Below are positions 7,202-15,520 of a stretch of 25,058 nucleotides of DNA, piece after piece; the first letter of the stretch is position 1; each line of letters begins with the position of its first letter. The notes below the pieces were generated by a model. The model saw nothing but the letters and a program-made list of their open reading frames with translations, searched no databases and was not told the DNA's origin. Where the stretch lies: positions 1-25,058 of the forward strand of contig JANXQX010000258.1 in NCBI GenBank assembly GCA_025353305.1. The letters run 5' to 3'. This DNA comes from Holophagaceae bacterium. GTDB taxonomy: Bacteria; Acidobacteriota; Holophagae; Holophagales; Holophagaceae. The position numbers were made by a program, and so were the translations under genes.

Positions 7202-8668
7202 TTGGCTGCCACGCTTGGGACAAGTTCGCTGGAAAACGTCCGAGAGGGACTTAGAGCGGGCGACCTGTCCTCAGAAGGCCTGGTCCGGATCTGCCTGGAT
7301 AATATCAAGCATCGGGAATCCTCCCTGAACGCCATCACCTTCACGGATCCAGAGCGGAGTCTTGGATTTGCGAGGGCTGCGGACATCAGGCTTCAGGAAG
7401 GCGAGCGGGGAGCCATGCTCGGCATACCGGTCGTGTTGAAAGACAACTTTCATTGGAAAGGCCTTCCTGTGAGCAATGGCTCCAGGATCACAAAAGGCTA
7501 CCTTGCCCCATACGACGCCACGGTGGTCAACCGCTTGCTGGAAGCGGGAGCCGTGCCCATTGCCAAGGCCAATATGGATGAATTCGCCATGGGCTCCAGC
7601 GGTGAATACAGCGCCTTTGGGCCCAGCCGGAACCCTTGGGACACCAGTAGGGTGCCCGGTGGCTCCAGCAGCGGATCCATCGTCAGTGTGGCCGCAGGTT
7701 ACGCGCCATTCGCCCTTGGCAGTGATACCGGCGGCTCCGTTAGGCTTCCCGCAGGATTCTGCAACGTCACGGCCCTGCGCCCCACTTACGGCGTGCTCAG
7801 CCGCTATGGCGTCACGGCGATGGCATCAAGCCTTGACCAGGTGGGCCCCGTGGCAAGAACCGCGGCAGGTGTTGCGGCAGGATTAAGTGTGATGGTCGGC
7901 CGGGATCCTCTCGATTCCACCAGCGTGGATCTTCCAGGCTCCGAACGGCTGGCCGAACTGAAACCAGCCTCTCTGAAAGGCCTGCGCGTTGGAATGCCAA
8001 AGGAATATTTTGGCAAAGGTCTCGACCCCGGTGTTCGGAGCATCGTAGAGGGAGCCTTGAGGGTTTTCGAGAGCGGGGGCGCCCGTGTCATCGAAGTCTC
8101 CCTGCCCCACACACCCTTCGCCATAGACACCTACTACCTGATCTGCACCTCTGAAGTGAGCAGCAACATGAGCCGGTTTGATGGCGTGCGATACGGCTCG
8201 CGCATAGCCGGCGACAACCTGGCCGAAATGATGGCCGAAACCCGTGAACAGGGGTTTGGGCCGGAAGTGAAACGCCGCATTCTGCTCGGGGCGTTCTGCC
8301 TTTCCAGGGGCTACTACGATGCCTTCTACCTCAAAGCCCTTAAGGCCCGCACCTTGATCACCGGAGATTTCAAGGAGGCCTTTGAAAAAGTGGACATCAT
8401 CGCCACCCCCGTGAGCCCAAGCGTGGCCTTCCCCATCGGCGACAAGACGCTGGACCCCATGGCCATGTACCTGGCCGACGCCTACACTGTGACCACCCCG
8501 CTGGCCGCCCTGCCCTGCCTCTCCATGCCGGGCGGCTTTTCCAACGGCCTGCCCGTGGGTGTTCAACTCATCGGTCCCTCCCTTTCGGATGTGAACCTTT
8601 TGGAAACAGCCCATGCGTTTCAACAGATTACAGATCATCACCTTCAAACCCCGCCGAACTTGAACTGA
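7202..8668 (+). CDS. gatA: Amidase, GatA type (Asp/Glu-tRNA amidotransferase subunit A)
   Basis: Amidase-signature enzyme of about 488 residues. The Ser-cisSer-Lys triad is visible as VVLKDNFHWKG (Lys80), RVPGGSSSGS (Ser155) and GSDTGGSVRLPA (Ser179). The flanks are strongly GatA-like (ANMDEFAMGSSGEYSAFG, RPTYGVLSRYGVTAMASSLDQVGP). GatA releases ammonia from glutamine for Gln-tRNA(Gln) or Asn-tRNA(Asn) formation with GatB and GatC. Neither partner gene is nearby, so a stand-alone amidase remains possible. I chose the TTG at 7202 because GGAGA ends 6 bases upstream and because this start puts the triad within one residue of the usual GatA numbering. ATG 7172 or TTG 7169 would add 10-11 residues without a ribosome site. 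Confidence 0.88.
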   Translation: MAATLGTSSLENVREGLRAGDLSSEGLVRICLDNIKHRESSLNAITFTDPERSLGFARAADIRLQEGERGAMLGIPVVLKDNFHWKGLPVSNGSRITKGYLAPYDATVVNRLLEAGAVPIAKANMDEFAMGSSGEYSAFGPSRNPWDTSRVPGGSSSGSIVSVAAGYAPFALGSDTGGSVRLPAGFCNVTALRPTYGVLSRYGVTAMASSLDQVGPVARTAAGVAAGLSVMVGRDPLDSTSVDLPGSERLAELKPASLKGLRVGMPKEYFGKGLDPGVRSIVEGALRVFESGGARVIEVSLPHTPFAIDTYYLICTSEVSSNMSRFDGVRYGSRIAGDNLAEMMAETREQGFGPEVKRRILLGAFCLSRGYYDAFYLKALKARTLITGDFKEAFEKVDIIATPVSPSVAFPIGDKTLDPMAMYLADAYTVTTPLAALPCLSMPGGFSNGLPVGVQLIGPSLSDVNLLETAHAFQQITDHHLQTPPNLN

Positions 8669-8678
8669 GGAGCAAATC

Positions 8679-10040
8679 ATGGCTTTTGACGTCGTCATGC
8701 CCCAGATGGGTGAGTCCATCGCAGAAGCCACAATCCTGAAATGGCACCGCAAGGTTGGCGAACAGATCGGCAAGGATGAAACGCTCTATGAAATAAGCAC
8801 CGATAAGGTGGACGCTGAAATTCCGTCACCCATTCAAGGCACTCTGCTTGAAATCCTCGTGGAGGTGAACGTCACCGTGCCCGTAGGCAGCGTGGTGGCT
8901 CGCCTTGGCGATGCCTCGGAACTGGGCGTTGGAGGAACAGCCGCCGTCGCCACAGCGGCGCCAACTCCTGCTTCTGCGGCAATGGCCCAATTAGCCGTTC
9001 CGGTCCACCCGATGAGCACTGACGATGACAACAGCCTTGAAAGCCGGCTCCGCACCAAGTCATCGCCGCTGGTCCGGGAGATGGCGAAGCAGCACGGGGT
9101 GGATCTTTCCCAGGTGCCCGGCACCGGTCAACAGGGCCGTGTGACCAAGGAAGATATGGACGCTTTCCTGGCCCAGCGCGGTTCGGCACCGTCATCCGCT
9201 GCACCCGCCCCGATCTCAGGGTTAATGCCCAAGATGGCTGCTGCCCACGACCCCAGCGCCCCCACCCTGGGCGCTGTCCCAGGTCTCGCGGTGCCTCCCA
9301 CGCCCCACGTCCCGGCTTTTGGCGCTGGCGAACGCGTGAAAGTGGAACCCATGAGCCGGATGCGGAAGATCATCGCGGACAACATGGTGAATTCGAAATT
9401 GCGGGTGAGCCCGCACGTCTACACGGTCTTCGAATTGGACATGAGCAACGTGGCGCGCCTCAGGGCCAAGCACCGCAAGCCATTCGAGGATTCCTACGGC
9501 ACTAAACTCAGTTTCATGCCCTTCATCATGAAGGCCGTCATCAAAGGCCTGCAAGCCTTCCCCGTGGTGAATGCCTCGGTGGACGGGGACAACATCGTCT
9601 ACAAGCAGGACATCAATCTTGGCATCGCCGTGGCGCTGGATTGGGGTCTGATCGTGCCGGTGATCAAGCACGCGGACAGCTTGAATCTGGGCGGCCTTGC
9701 ACGATCTTTGAACGACCTTGCGGAGCGTGCCCGCACTAAGAAACTCCTGCCTGACGAAATTTCCGGTGGCACCTTCACCATCACGAACCCAGGCGTCTTC
9801 GGCGACATCTTCGGCCTGCCCATCATCAACCAGCCCCAAGTTGCCATCCAATCCATCGGTGGAATCGTGAAGCGCCCGGTGGTGGTGACGGATGAGAACG
9901 GCAGCGACGCCATCGCCATCCGGCAAATGATGTATTCGGGCCTCAGCTTCGACCATCGAATCGTGGATGGAGCCGTGGCCGATCAGTTCATGAGCGTCGT
10001 CAAAAAGGAACTGGAAACCGGGACTTTCGGCCTTGAATAG
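8679..10040 (+). CDS. 2-oxo acid dehydrogenase E2, dihydrolipoyl acyltransferase
   Basis: This 453-residue protein is the E2 core of a 2-oxo acid dehydrogenase complex. A single lipoyl domain occupies about 1-77, with the lipoyl lysine in TDKVDAEI (Lys43). Pro/Ala-rich linkers flank an E3-binding domain (about 128-168, SSPLVREMAKQHGVDLSQVPG). The catalytic acyltransferase domain (about 220-453) ends with SFDHRIVDG, giving the HxxxDG motif (His426, Asp430). MGESIAEATILKWHRKVGE is typical of 2-oxoglutarate and branched-chain E2s, but the substrate cannot be fixed from sequence and no E1 or E3 gene is nearby. GAGGAG overlapping the gatA stop is the ribosome site, so the two genes are probably cotranscribed. 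The last 12 codons plus stop are repeated downstream. Confidence 0.93.
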   Translation: MAFDVVMPQMGESIAEATILKWHRKVGEQIGKDETLYEISTDKVDAEIPSPIQGTLLEILVEVNVTVPVGSVVARLGDASELGVGGTAAVATAAPTPASAAMAQLAVPVHPMSTDDDNSLESRLRTKSSPLVREMAKQHGVDLSQVPGTGQQGRVTKEDMDAFLAQRGSAPSSAAPAPISGLMPKMAAAHDPSAPTLGAVPGLAVPPTPHVPAFGAGERVKVEPMSRMRKIIADNMVNSKLRVSPHVYTVFELDMSNVARLRAKHRKPFEDSYGTKLSFMPFIMKAVIKGLQAFPVVNASVDGDNIVYKQDINLGIAVALDWGLIVPVIKHADSLNLGGLARSLNDLAERARTKKLLPDEISGGTFTITNPGVFGDIFGLPIINQPQVAIQSIGGIVKRPVVVTDENGSDAIAIRQMMYSGLSFDHRIVDGAVADQFMSVVKKELETGTFGLE

Positions 10041-10145
10041 GGCGAATTGACAGCCCGACCAACCCAGATGCTTGGCGTCTCGCGTATCGCCTTTTGCGAT
10101 ACCGAGAAAAAGGAACTGGAAACCGGCGCCTTCGGCCTCGAATAA
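10002..10145 (+). repeat. Direct repeat of the E2 gene 3' end (39 bp, spacing 105 bp)
   Basis: Positions 10002-10040 encode KKELETGTFGLE and TAG. Positions 10107-10145 encode KKELETGAFGLE and TAA. The copies differ at 5 of 39 bases, and the 105-bp offset keeps the same reading frame. The 66 bp between them carry no in-frame stop and contain a 7-bp hairpin, GTATCGC/GCGATAC (stem about 10084-10102). The second copy is not part of any complete gene. It looks like the scar of a deleted or recombined second E2 gene. Confidence 0.8.
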
Positions 10146-10151
10146 TACACT

Positions 10152-11522
10152 TCAGTAGGTGGGCCCGCTCTCACGGATCCGTTCCCGGAACGTCGCGTAT
10201 TCGCCCTCGAAGTACAGAGGGATGCTGCCAGTCGGTCCGTTGCGGTGCTTGGCGATGATCAGCTCTGCCTCATTCTCGGGCTCTTCATTGGCCGGGCCTG
10301 GATTTGTCCGTCGATGGATGAATGCAACCATGTCTGCGTCCTGTTCCAGGGCACCGGAGTCACGGAGGTCCGATAGCTGCGGGCGGCCGCCGGTCCGATG
10401 TTCCACTTCCCGGTTGAGCTGGGAGAGCACTACCACTGGCATGCCATGATCCTTTGCCAGCAGCTTGAGTCCGCGGGAAATCTCACCGATACGCACAGCC
10501 TCATTTTGTTTGGCGGCCCGGGAATCATCGGGACTGCTCAACAGTTGCAGGTAATCGATGATGACCAGGTCCAATTTCTGATTCGCCTGGCTGAGGTGCC
10601 GGTCCACCATCGCAATGATCTGGGGCACGGTGATGCTGGCGTAATCATTGATGAAAACGGGAAGTGCCAGGAGCTCCCTTCGGGCCTCTTCCAGATGGTG
10701 CCGGTCCTGATCGCTGAAGCTGCCGGCCTCGACACGTTTCATGTTCACGCGCGCTTTCGCCGCAAGCAGCCGAAGGAAGACCTCCTCCGCCGACATCTCC
10801 AGAGAGAAGAACGCCACATGGGCGTTTTGCTTCATCGCTGATCGCAACATCCAGTTAAGTGCGAGAGCCGTTTTCCCAACCCCGGGCCTGGCGGCAAGAA
10901 TCACAAGATTTCCCGGGCGCAGTCCTTGGGTGAGATCATCAAACCGTTCGAAGCCCATGCGGAGCCCGGCCGATCCGCGGCCTTCCAGCCGTTCCAGCAG
11001 GGCAGGCATGGCCTCAGCTTCCACGACGGCGATATGCTCCAGGCCTTTCCGGCGTTGATCACCTTGAGCAAGCCGGAAGAGATCCTGCGCGGACTGTTCA
11101 ATAAGAGTCTCGGGTGGCGCTTCCTCCGCGGCGGCCTGGCGCGCGAGTCCGGCTCCGATCCTGATCAGGTCCCGCAGCTTGCGCTTGCGCATAAGCAAAT
11201 CGGCAAGGATCTGAGGGCGGCTCACCTCCTCGGCGCTGAGCAGTTCCACCAGGCCAGGAAATCCACCCACTTTTCCCAGGGTGTCGGCCTGGTCCAGCAC
11301 ATCTTTCAAAGTGAGGGCGTTGACCTCCAGCCTTGCCTCGATCAGAGAGCGAAGGCCCCGGAAGACCGCCCGGTGGGCAGGATGGACAAAGTCCTCTTCA
11401 TGAAGCTGGAAAACAATATCCGCAGCGTCCTTTTCAGCGCCTGGCGCACAGCAAGTGGCAAGGAGCGAGCGCTCCGCGTCCACGTCCTCCGGAAGCTGGT
11501 CCGGAAGCCAGTCCAGGGCCAT
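10152..11522 (-). CDS. dnaB: Replicative DNA helicase DnaB
   Basis: The 456-residue product has the DnaB N-terminal scaffold domain (LPEDVDAERSLLATCCAPGA, DFVHPAHRAVFRGLRSL) and a RecA-like helicase domain. In the helicase domain the Walker A motif is ARPGVGKTALALNW (about 211-224), followed by SLEMSAEEVFLRLLA, the Walker B LVIIDYLQLL, and the H3/H4 region VLSQLNREVEHR to LRDSGALEQDADMVAFIHR. It is the hexameric helicase that unwinds DNA at the replication fork. The ATG at 11522 shares one base with the stop of the preceding gene (TGATG). No clear ribosome site is visible, which suggests translational coupling. A TTG one codon earlier is also in frame. Confidence 0.95.
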   Translation of the reverse strand: MALDWLPDQLPEDVDAERSLLATCCAPGAEKDAADIVFQLHEEDFVHPAHRAVFRGLRSLIEARLEVNALTLKDVLDQADTLGKVGGFPGLVELLSAEEVSRPQILADLLMRKRKLRDLIRIGAGLARQAAAEEAPPETLIEQSAQDLFRLAQGDQRRKGLEHIAVVEAEAMPALLERLEGRGSAGLRMGFERFDDLTQGLRPGNLVILAARPGVGKTALALNWMLRSAMKQNAHVAFFSLEMSAEEVFLRLLAAKARVNMKRVEAGSFSDQDRHHLEEARRELLALPVFINDYASITVPQIIAMVDRHLSQANQKLDLVIIDYLQLLSSPDDSRAAKQNEAVRIGEISRGLKLLAKDHGMPVVVLSQLNREVEHRTGGRPQLSDLRDSGALEQDADMVAFIHRRTNPGPANEEPENEAELIIAKHRNGPTGSIPLYFEGEYATFRERIRESGPTY

Positions 11523-14500
11523 CAAAGGCCCGGAGGAACGTAGCCCCCGCCATTCACGTCCACGAAAATCGGGTTCGTGATGGCTATCGGGTAGATGCCT
11601 TTCTGGATTTTCGACCAGGGTGTGCCAGCGCGGTAGGGCCCGGTCTGGTTGAGAGGAACTCCAGCCTCCACGACGATCCAGGCATCCTTGGTCGCGGGCA
11701 GATTCAAGAGCACTGAAGAAACACGCTGGCGGAAATCCGTACCTGGGCTGAAAGTGCTGGGATCAAGGATCTGGAGCACTTGGCCATTTACGATGATGCG
11801 GACTTCGTCCAAAGGAGCCCAATCTGGCGAGTAGACCATGATCGAGACATTCAGCGATGCGCCGGCCACAGTCCCGCCGGGGCCCGTTCCGTTGACGCTC
11901 ACATCCAGAAGGGGTCCCGTCGAAGCAACAGCAGCGCCACTCTTCAGTGAATTAAGAATGGCACTAAGATCTGTTTCCGTTGGAATGGCCGAACCAAGTT
12001 TCAGGTAGGTGCGGGCCAAACCCACTGGCGTGTCAAGGCTGTAGAGACCTGAAGAAAGGCCCAGGCCCTTCGTGAAATTTCCTGGCGCCTGCTGGTTCAG
12101 GAGGGCAAACCAGTCGCGGCGCACAGCTTTGAATTCCGTGAACCATGGGTCTGGATTAGAGGCATTGAAGCCTTCGGCGCGCAACAATTCAAGGGCGTTG
12201 AAACTACCCACGGTGGTGCCCTGGGACAACGGCCCCGTGGCGTTCCACCAGGCGTTCACCCCTGATCCGAGAGGCACAGCGGGATTGAAATTGCGAAGCG
12301 TGAACATCCCCTGAGGGCCGCGCGGGCGCTGCACCACGACATAAGAACCCTCGGATTGCGCGATGAAGTCCGCCAGGTTCCAGCCCAGCGACAACCTTGC
12401 GCCGCCTCTGCGTTCCGCCCGGGGTGTCGGAGTGAAGAATGCCGTGGCCACGCCATCCTGGGTCAATGTTGTGCTTCGGGCGCCAAAGGTAAGCGGATCT
12501 GTCCCTATGGCAGTGCGGTAGGAAGCATCCAAACCCGTGAGATTGAATTCCTTCACAAAATCGTTGTAGCTTTGGCCTGCATCCGTGAAGCGGTCATTTT
12601 CCAGAAGCCCCACCACGTTCACGTTCTCAGCCAAGGCTGAGGACAGTTTTTCGCAGGGCAACATGCCACCACCGCTAGCCTGGGAAGGACCGGGCACATC
12701 GAAGGCGGTCCAACCGCTGGGCATGGCTGCGGGAACAACAATGAAAGCATGGTTGGACAGGTAGATGGTGCCAGGCACCGTTGAGGCCTCCACCAATGTT
12801 GACTCCAGATGACCAAGAGGGCCCCGGCTGGCGTAAGCGAGGTAGTTGCCCAGTGGAAAATAGACAGTCGCAGAACTGGGGGCAGGCAGCAGATTCGGGA
12901 CAAATGCGGAACCGAAGAGCTGGTTACCCGCCAGAAATTGGTAGCTTCCACTATTGGAACCGGTCACCAGTTTCCCTTTAGTGACCGGGTCGAATGAGCC
13001 GGCAAGGCTTCGAACCCTTTGGAAGGCAGGATCGGGCGTACTGCCTTGGCCCACAAATGTGAAGCGCGAGGGTTGGAAGTTGCCCGTGATGATATCTTGC
13101 GTCCTGGCAGAGAAAGAATGGGCCACCACCTTGGTGCCGGTGAAGGTATCCACCCGCGAAGCATTGGTGATGACCACATCCCCGCGTTCCGGCGCGAGCA
13201 CTTGGTTCACGCTGAAAACGGCGTTCTTTTCGATGATGAGCGGCGTCAGCAGATCGGGCCGCGTGGTCGAGTCCAGGCTGTTATTGAACAGGGTTTCGAT
13301 GTAGCTCTGGTTGCGGTTCCGGATGATCGCCCGGTAGCTGCCAACAGGCAGGGTCGTACCCACCTGGCCCACCGCTGACACCGGATTATCCGGCGTCTCC
13401 AACCAATCCACGCGCTCGATATGCCAGACCGGGGCCGCGCTGCTTCCCAGATTGCGCTCGAACCTGATTTCCGTTTGAAGCTCCCCGCCGGTCTGAGCAG
13501 TGCCGAAGGTGGCGTAAATCACACCGCCCAGATCCTGGGCCGCACCGGTGGCCCGTAGGGCCCGATCCGCGATCATGCTGTTGAAGATCCCCAGTGTGCG
13601 GCTTGTCAGAGCGCTCCCGGTGCTCCGGCCGCCAACGATGAAGAGTTTGCGCCGGTAGGTCAGGGACTGACCCGCAGCAAGGTTTCCGACAGGGAGGCTT
13701 CCCACCACCACTCGTTGCGGAAAGATGGGTCGATTTTCGGTCAGCGCATTTTGAGGATCGGAGGCCACCAGCACAAGCTCCGCATCCAGCGAGAGGATGC
13801 CCAGGCTCGTGTGGGAATCCAGCATCTCCGCGGCGGGCTCCGCCCCAATGAAACCGACCATTCCAGCGCGCACGCTCGTTGTGATCGGTTGGGAGAAATC
13901 GCTACCTGGAATCTGCGCGCCCCATGCATTCGCGGGCAAGGGGGAACCGGCGGCATCGGCCTCGGCGGGCACTACAATCCGCAACCCGCCACCGAGCTGG
14001 TACAGAAAGTCCCCAAGACTCTGGACGGAAACCGTTCCGCCGCCGCCATTGGTGACCGTGGTTTCCATTGTGTAAAAACGATCCGTAGTTCCAAGCACGA
14101 CCTTGTGGGAAACCGTCACGCCTTGCACCCGGCCCACTGGATCCCATGTGGCGCCGCTGAGTTTGTGCTTGGCATCCAGCAGGTACCCTGTCATCTGGAT
14201 GCTGGAACTGCCATTGCCAACCACTGGCGCGAAATGATCGAACACGAAGGGCAATTCAGGATCCTGATTCACCACCGGCGTAAGGCGGTCGATCATGTCA
14301 CCTGGGACCGAAACACGCTTGTAGCTTGTATCCAGGCCGATGTAGCTGAGATCGATGATGCTGCCGCCGCTGGCTGCGCCGGCTACCGGCACCCCCGCCC
14401 CGAAGGGTGTGCCATCCACGGCCAATTCCACGAAATCATTGCCCAGGTAGTAATCCCCTGCGGCGGCCTCGGCCTTCATGCCTGCCGGCCGATCTCCGCC

Positions 14501-14662
14501 AATGGCGGGGATCTCCACTGCCGCCAGGGTACCCCGCTGGATTCCCGTAGCCCGGTAACAACCAATGCCACCACTCAAGAGCAGCGTCAGGACAGTGAAT
14601 GGCACCAGGCTGTCAGGACGCCGGAAAGCAGGGGCATTCGTGGCTCGATTGATTTGGTTCAT
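11522..14662 (-). CDS. Large exported protein, CehA/McbA-like with apparently degenerate PHP domain
   Basis: The product has about 1046 residues. A hydrophobic N-terminal segment ending SGGIGCYRATG suggests export, perhaps as a lipoprotein, although the lipobox is atypical. The first third (DYYLGNDFVELAVDGTPFG, FYTMETTVTN) resembles the beta-rich front part of large CehA/McbA-type proteins. The C-terminal 250 residues follow the order of that family's PHP hydrolase tail: RDWFALLNQ, GLARTYLKLG, GAAVASTGPLLDVSVNG, VRIIVNGQ, AITNPIFVD. The metal-binding positions seem lost: QRPRGP stands where NHPR is expected, GLSSGLYS where SDSH is expected, and no HxH is visible. The assignment is from memory and moderate. 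The ATG at 14662 has GGAAG 4 bases upstream. It is divergent from the sanA-like gene and overlaps dnaB by one base. Confidence 0.55.
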   Translation of the reverse strand: MNQINRATNAPAFRRPDSLVPFTVLTLLLSGGIGCYRATGIQRGTLAAVEIPAIGGDRPAGMKAEAAAGDYYLGNDFVELAVDGTPFGAGVPVAGAASGGSIIDLSYIGLDTSYKRVSVPGDMIDRLTPVVNQDPELPFVFDHFAPVVGNGSSSIQMTGYLLDAKHKLSGATWDPVGRVQGVTVSHKVVLGTTDRFYTMETTVTNGGGGTVSVQSLGDFLYQLGGGLRIVVPAEADAAGSPLPANAWGAQIPGSDFSQPITTSVRAGMVGFIGAEPAAEMLDSHTSLGILSLDAELVLVASDPQNALTENRPIFPQRVVVGSLPVGNLAAGQSLTYRRKLFIVGGRSTGSALTSRTLGIFNSMIADRALRATGAAQDLGGVIYATFGTAQTGGELQTEIRFERNLGSSAAPVWHIERVDWLETPDNPVSAVGQVGTTLPVGSYRAIIRNRNQSYIETLFNNSLDSTTRPDLLTPLIIEKNAVFSVNQVLAPERGDVVITNASRVDTFTGTKVVAHSFSARTQDIITGNFQPSRFTFVGQGSTPDPAFQRVRSLAGSFDPVTKGKLVTGSNSGSYQFLAGNQLFGSAFVPNLLPAPSSATVYFPLGNYLAYASRGPLGHLESTLVEASTVPGTIYLSNHAFIVVPAAMPSGWTAFDVPGPSQASGGGMLPCEKLSSALAENVNVVGLLENDRFTDAGQSYNDFVKEFNLTGLDASYRTAIGTDPLTFGARSTTLTQDGVATAFFTPTPRAERRGGARLSLGWNLADFIAQSEGSYVVVQRPRGPQGMFTLRNFNPAVPLGSGVNAWWNATGPLSQGTTVGSFNALELLRAEGFNASNPDPWFTEFKAVRRDWFALLNQQAPGNFTKGLGLSSGLYSLDTPVGLARTYLKLGSAIPTETDLSAILNSLKSGAAVASTGPLLDVSVNGTGPGGTVAGASLNVSIMVYSPDWAPLDEVRIIVNGQVLQILDPSTFSPGTDFRQRVSSVLLNLPATKDAWIVVEAGVPLNQTGPYRAGTPWSKIQKGIYPIAITNPIFVDVNGGGYVPPGL

Positions 14663-14769
14663 CCGGCTTCCGTTCACTTCTGGATCCCTGCTTGGGATCA
14701 GTTGATGCATTCGGGTCATGGGCAAGGCTTCGGTCTTGATCTGGGGCGAAGGTTCTATGCTAACCCACG

Positions 14770-15510
14770 ATGGCTTCTTCCGAATCAGCTCGTTCCCGCC
14801 TTTCGCCCCGGATCGCTCGACTCTGGCGGTTTGCTCGATGGATCTGGGTGATTTTCACATTGCTCTTCTTGGGCGATCTGTTCTGGACCATCAAAAGGTT
14901 CCCGTCCCACAGCCGGGGACGCATCTTTTCCTCGGCCCAGGCTCCCGACTTCAGCGCGCCGGTGCTGGTGCTCGGGGCCGGTATTTATTCCGATGGCGAG
15001 CCCACCGCGGTGCTGGAAGGGCGGCTGCGCGCGGCCCTGGATCTCTACCGCGCCGGCAAGGTGACCTGGTTCCTGGTGAGTGGAGACAATCGCGCCCCCA
15101 GTTACAACGAGCCCCAGGCCATGCGCAGGTGGCTATTGAAGCAAGGGGTGCCGCCTGATCTGGTGATCGCGGACTATGCGGGTCTCCGCACCTACGACAG
15201 CCTTAAGCGGGCACATGTGGTGTTCGGGCTTCAACGTTTCGTGGTGGTCACCTCGGACTTCCATATGGCACGGTCCATCTACATCGGCAGCAGCATGGGC
15301 CTCGATATTTATGGTGTGCCGGACAGTACCCGGGAACACACGCTGGGAACGCGGATCTGGTTCTGGTTCCGGGAATACGGGGCGCGGCACAAGGCTCTGC
15401 TTGACACATGGTTCCCGCCCTCGACGCGGCTAGGCCCACGCGAACACACGCCAGGAGAGCCACCGGACGCCGACCAAGGGATGGCGGCCCGACAAAAGGC
15501 TGTGCAGTGA
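14770..15510 (+). CDS. SanA/YdcF-type DUF218 membrane protein
   Basis: The 246-residue protein has one membrane segment (about 22-41) and a DUF218 domain. The motifs VLGAGIYSDGEPTAVLEGRL, GKVTWFLVSGDN, YNEPQAMRRWLLKQGVP, LRTYDSLKRAHVVFG and VVVTSDFHMARSIYI match the SanA subgroup. SanA in enteric bacteria is an inner-membrane protein affecting envelope permeability to vancomycin; its biochemical activity is not settled. The Arg/Pro-rich tail after about 215 is not conserved in the family as I know it. It is divergent from the large exported protein and followed 10 bp later by an MFS gene, so the two may form an operon. Confidence 0.85.
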   Translation: MASSESARSRLSPRIARLWRFARWIWVIFTLLFLGDLFWTIKRFPSHSRGRIFSSAQAPDFSAPVLVLGAGIYSDGEPTAVLEGRLRAALDLYRAGKVTWFLVSGDNRAPSYNEPQAMRRWLLKQGVPPDLVIADYAGLRTYDSLKRAHVVFGLQRFVVVTSDFHMARSIYIGSSMGLDIYGVPDSTREHTLGTRIWFWFREYGARHKALLDTWFPPSTRLGPREHTPGEPPDADQGMAARQKAVQ

Positions 15511-15520
15511 AGGCCCCCAG

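Noticed and set aside
13715..14851. Plus-strand open frame of 378 codons opposite the CehA-like gene
   Set aside because: It is antisense to a longer gene with a signal peptide and family-like motifs, and it overlaps the true start of the sanA-like gene. No domain or ribosome site supports it.
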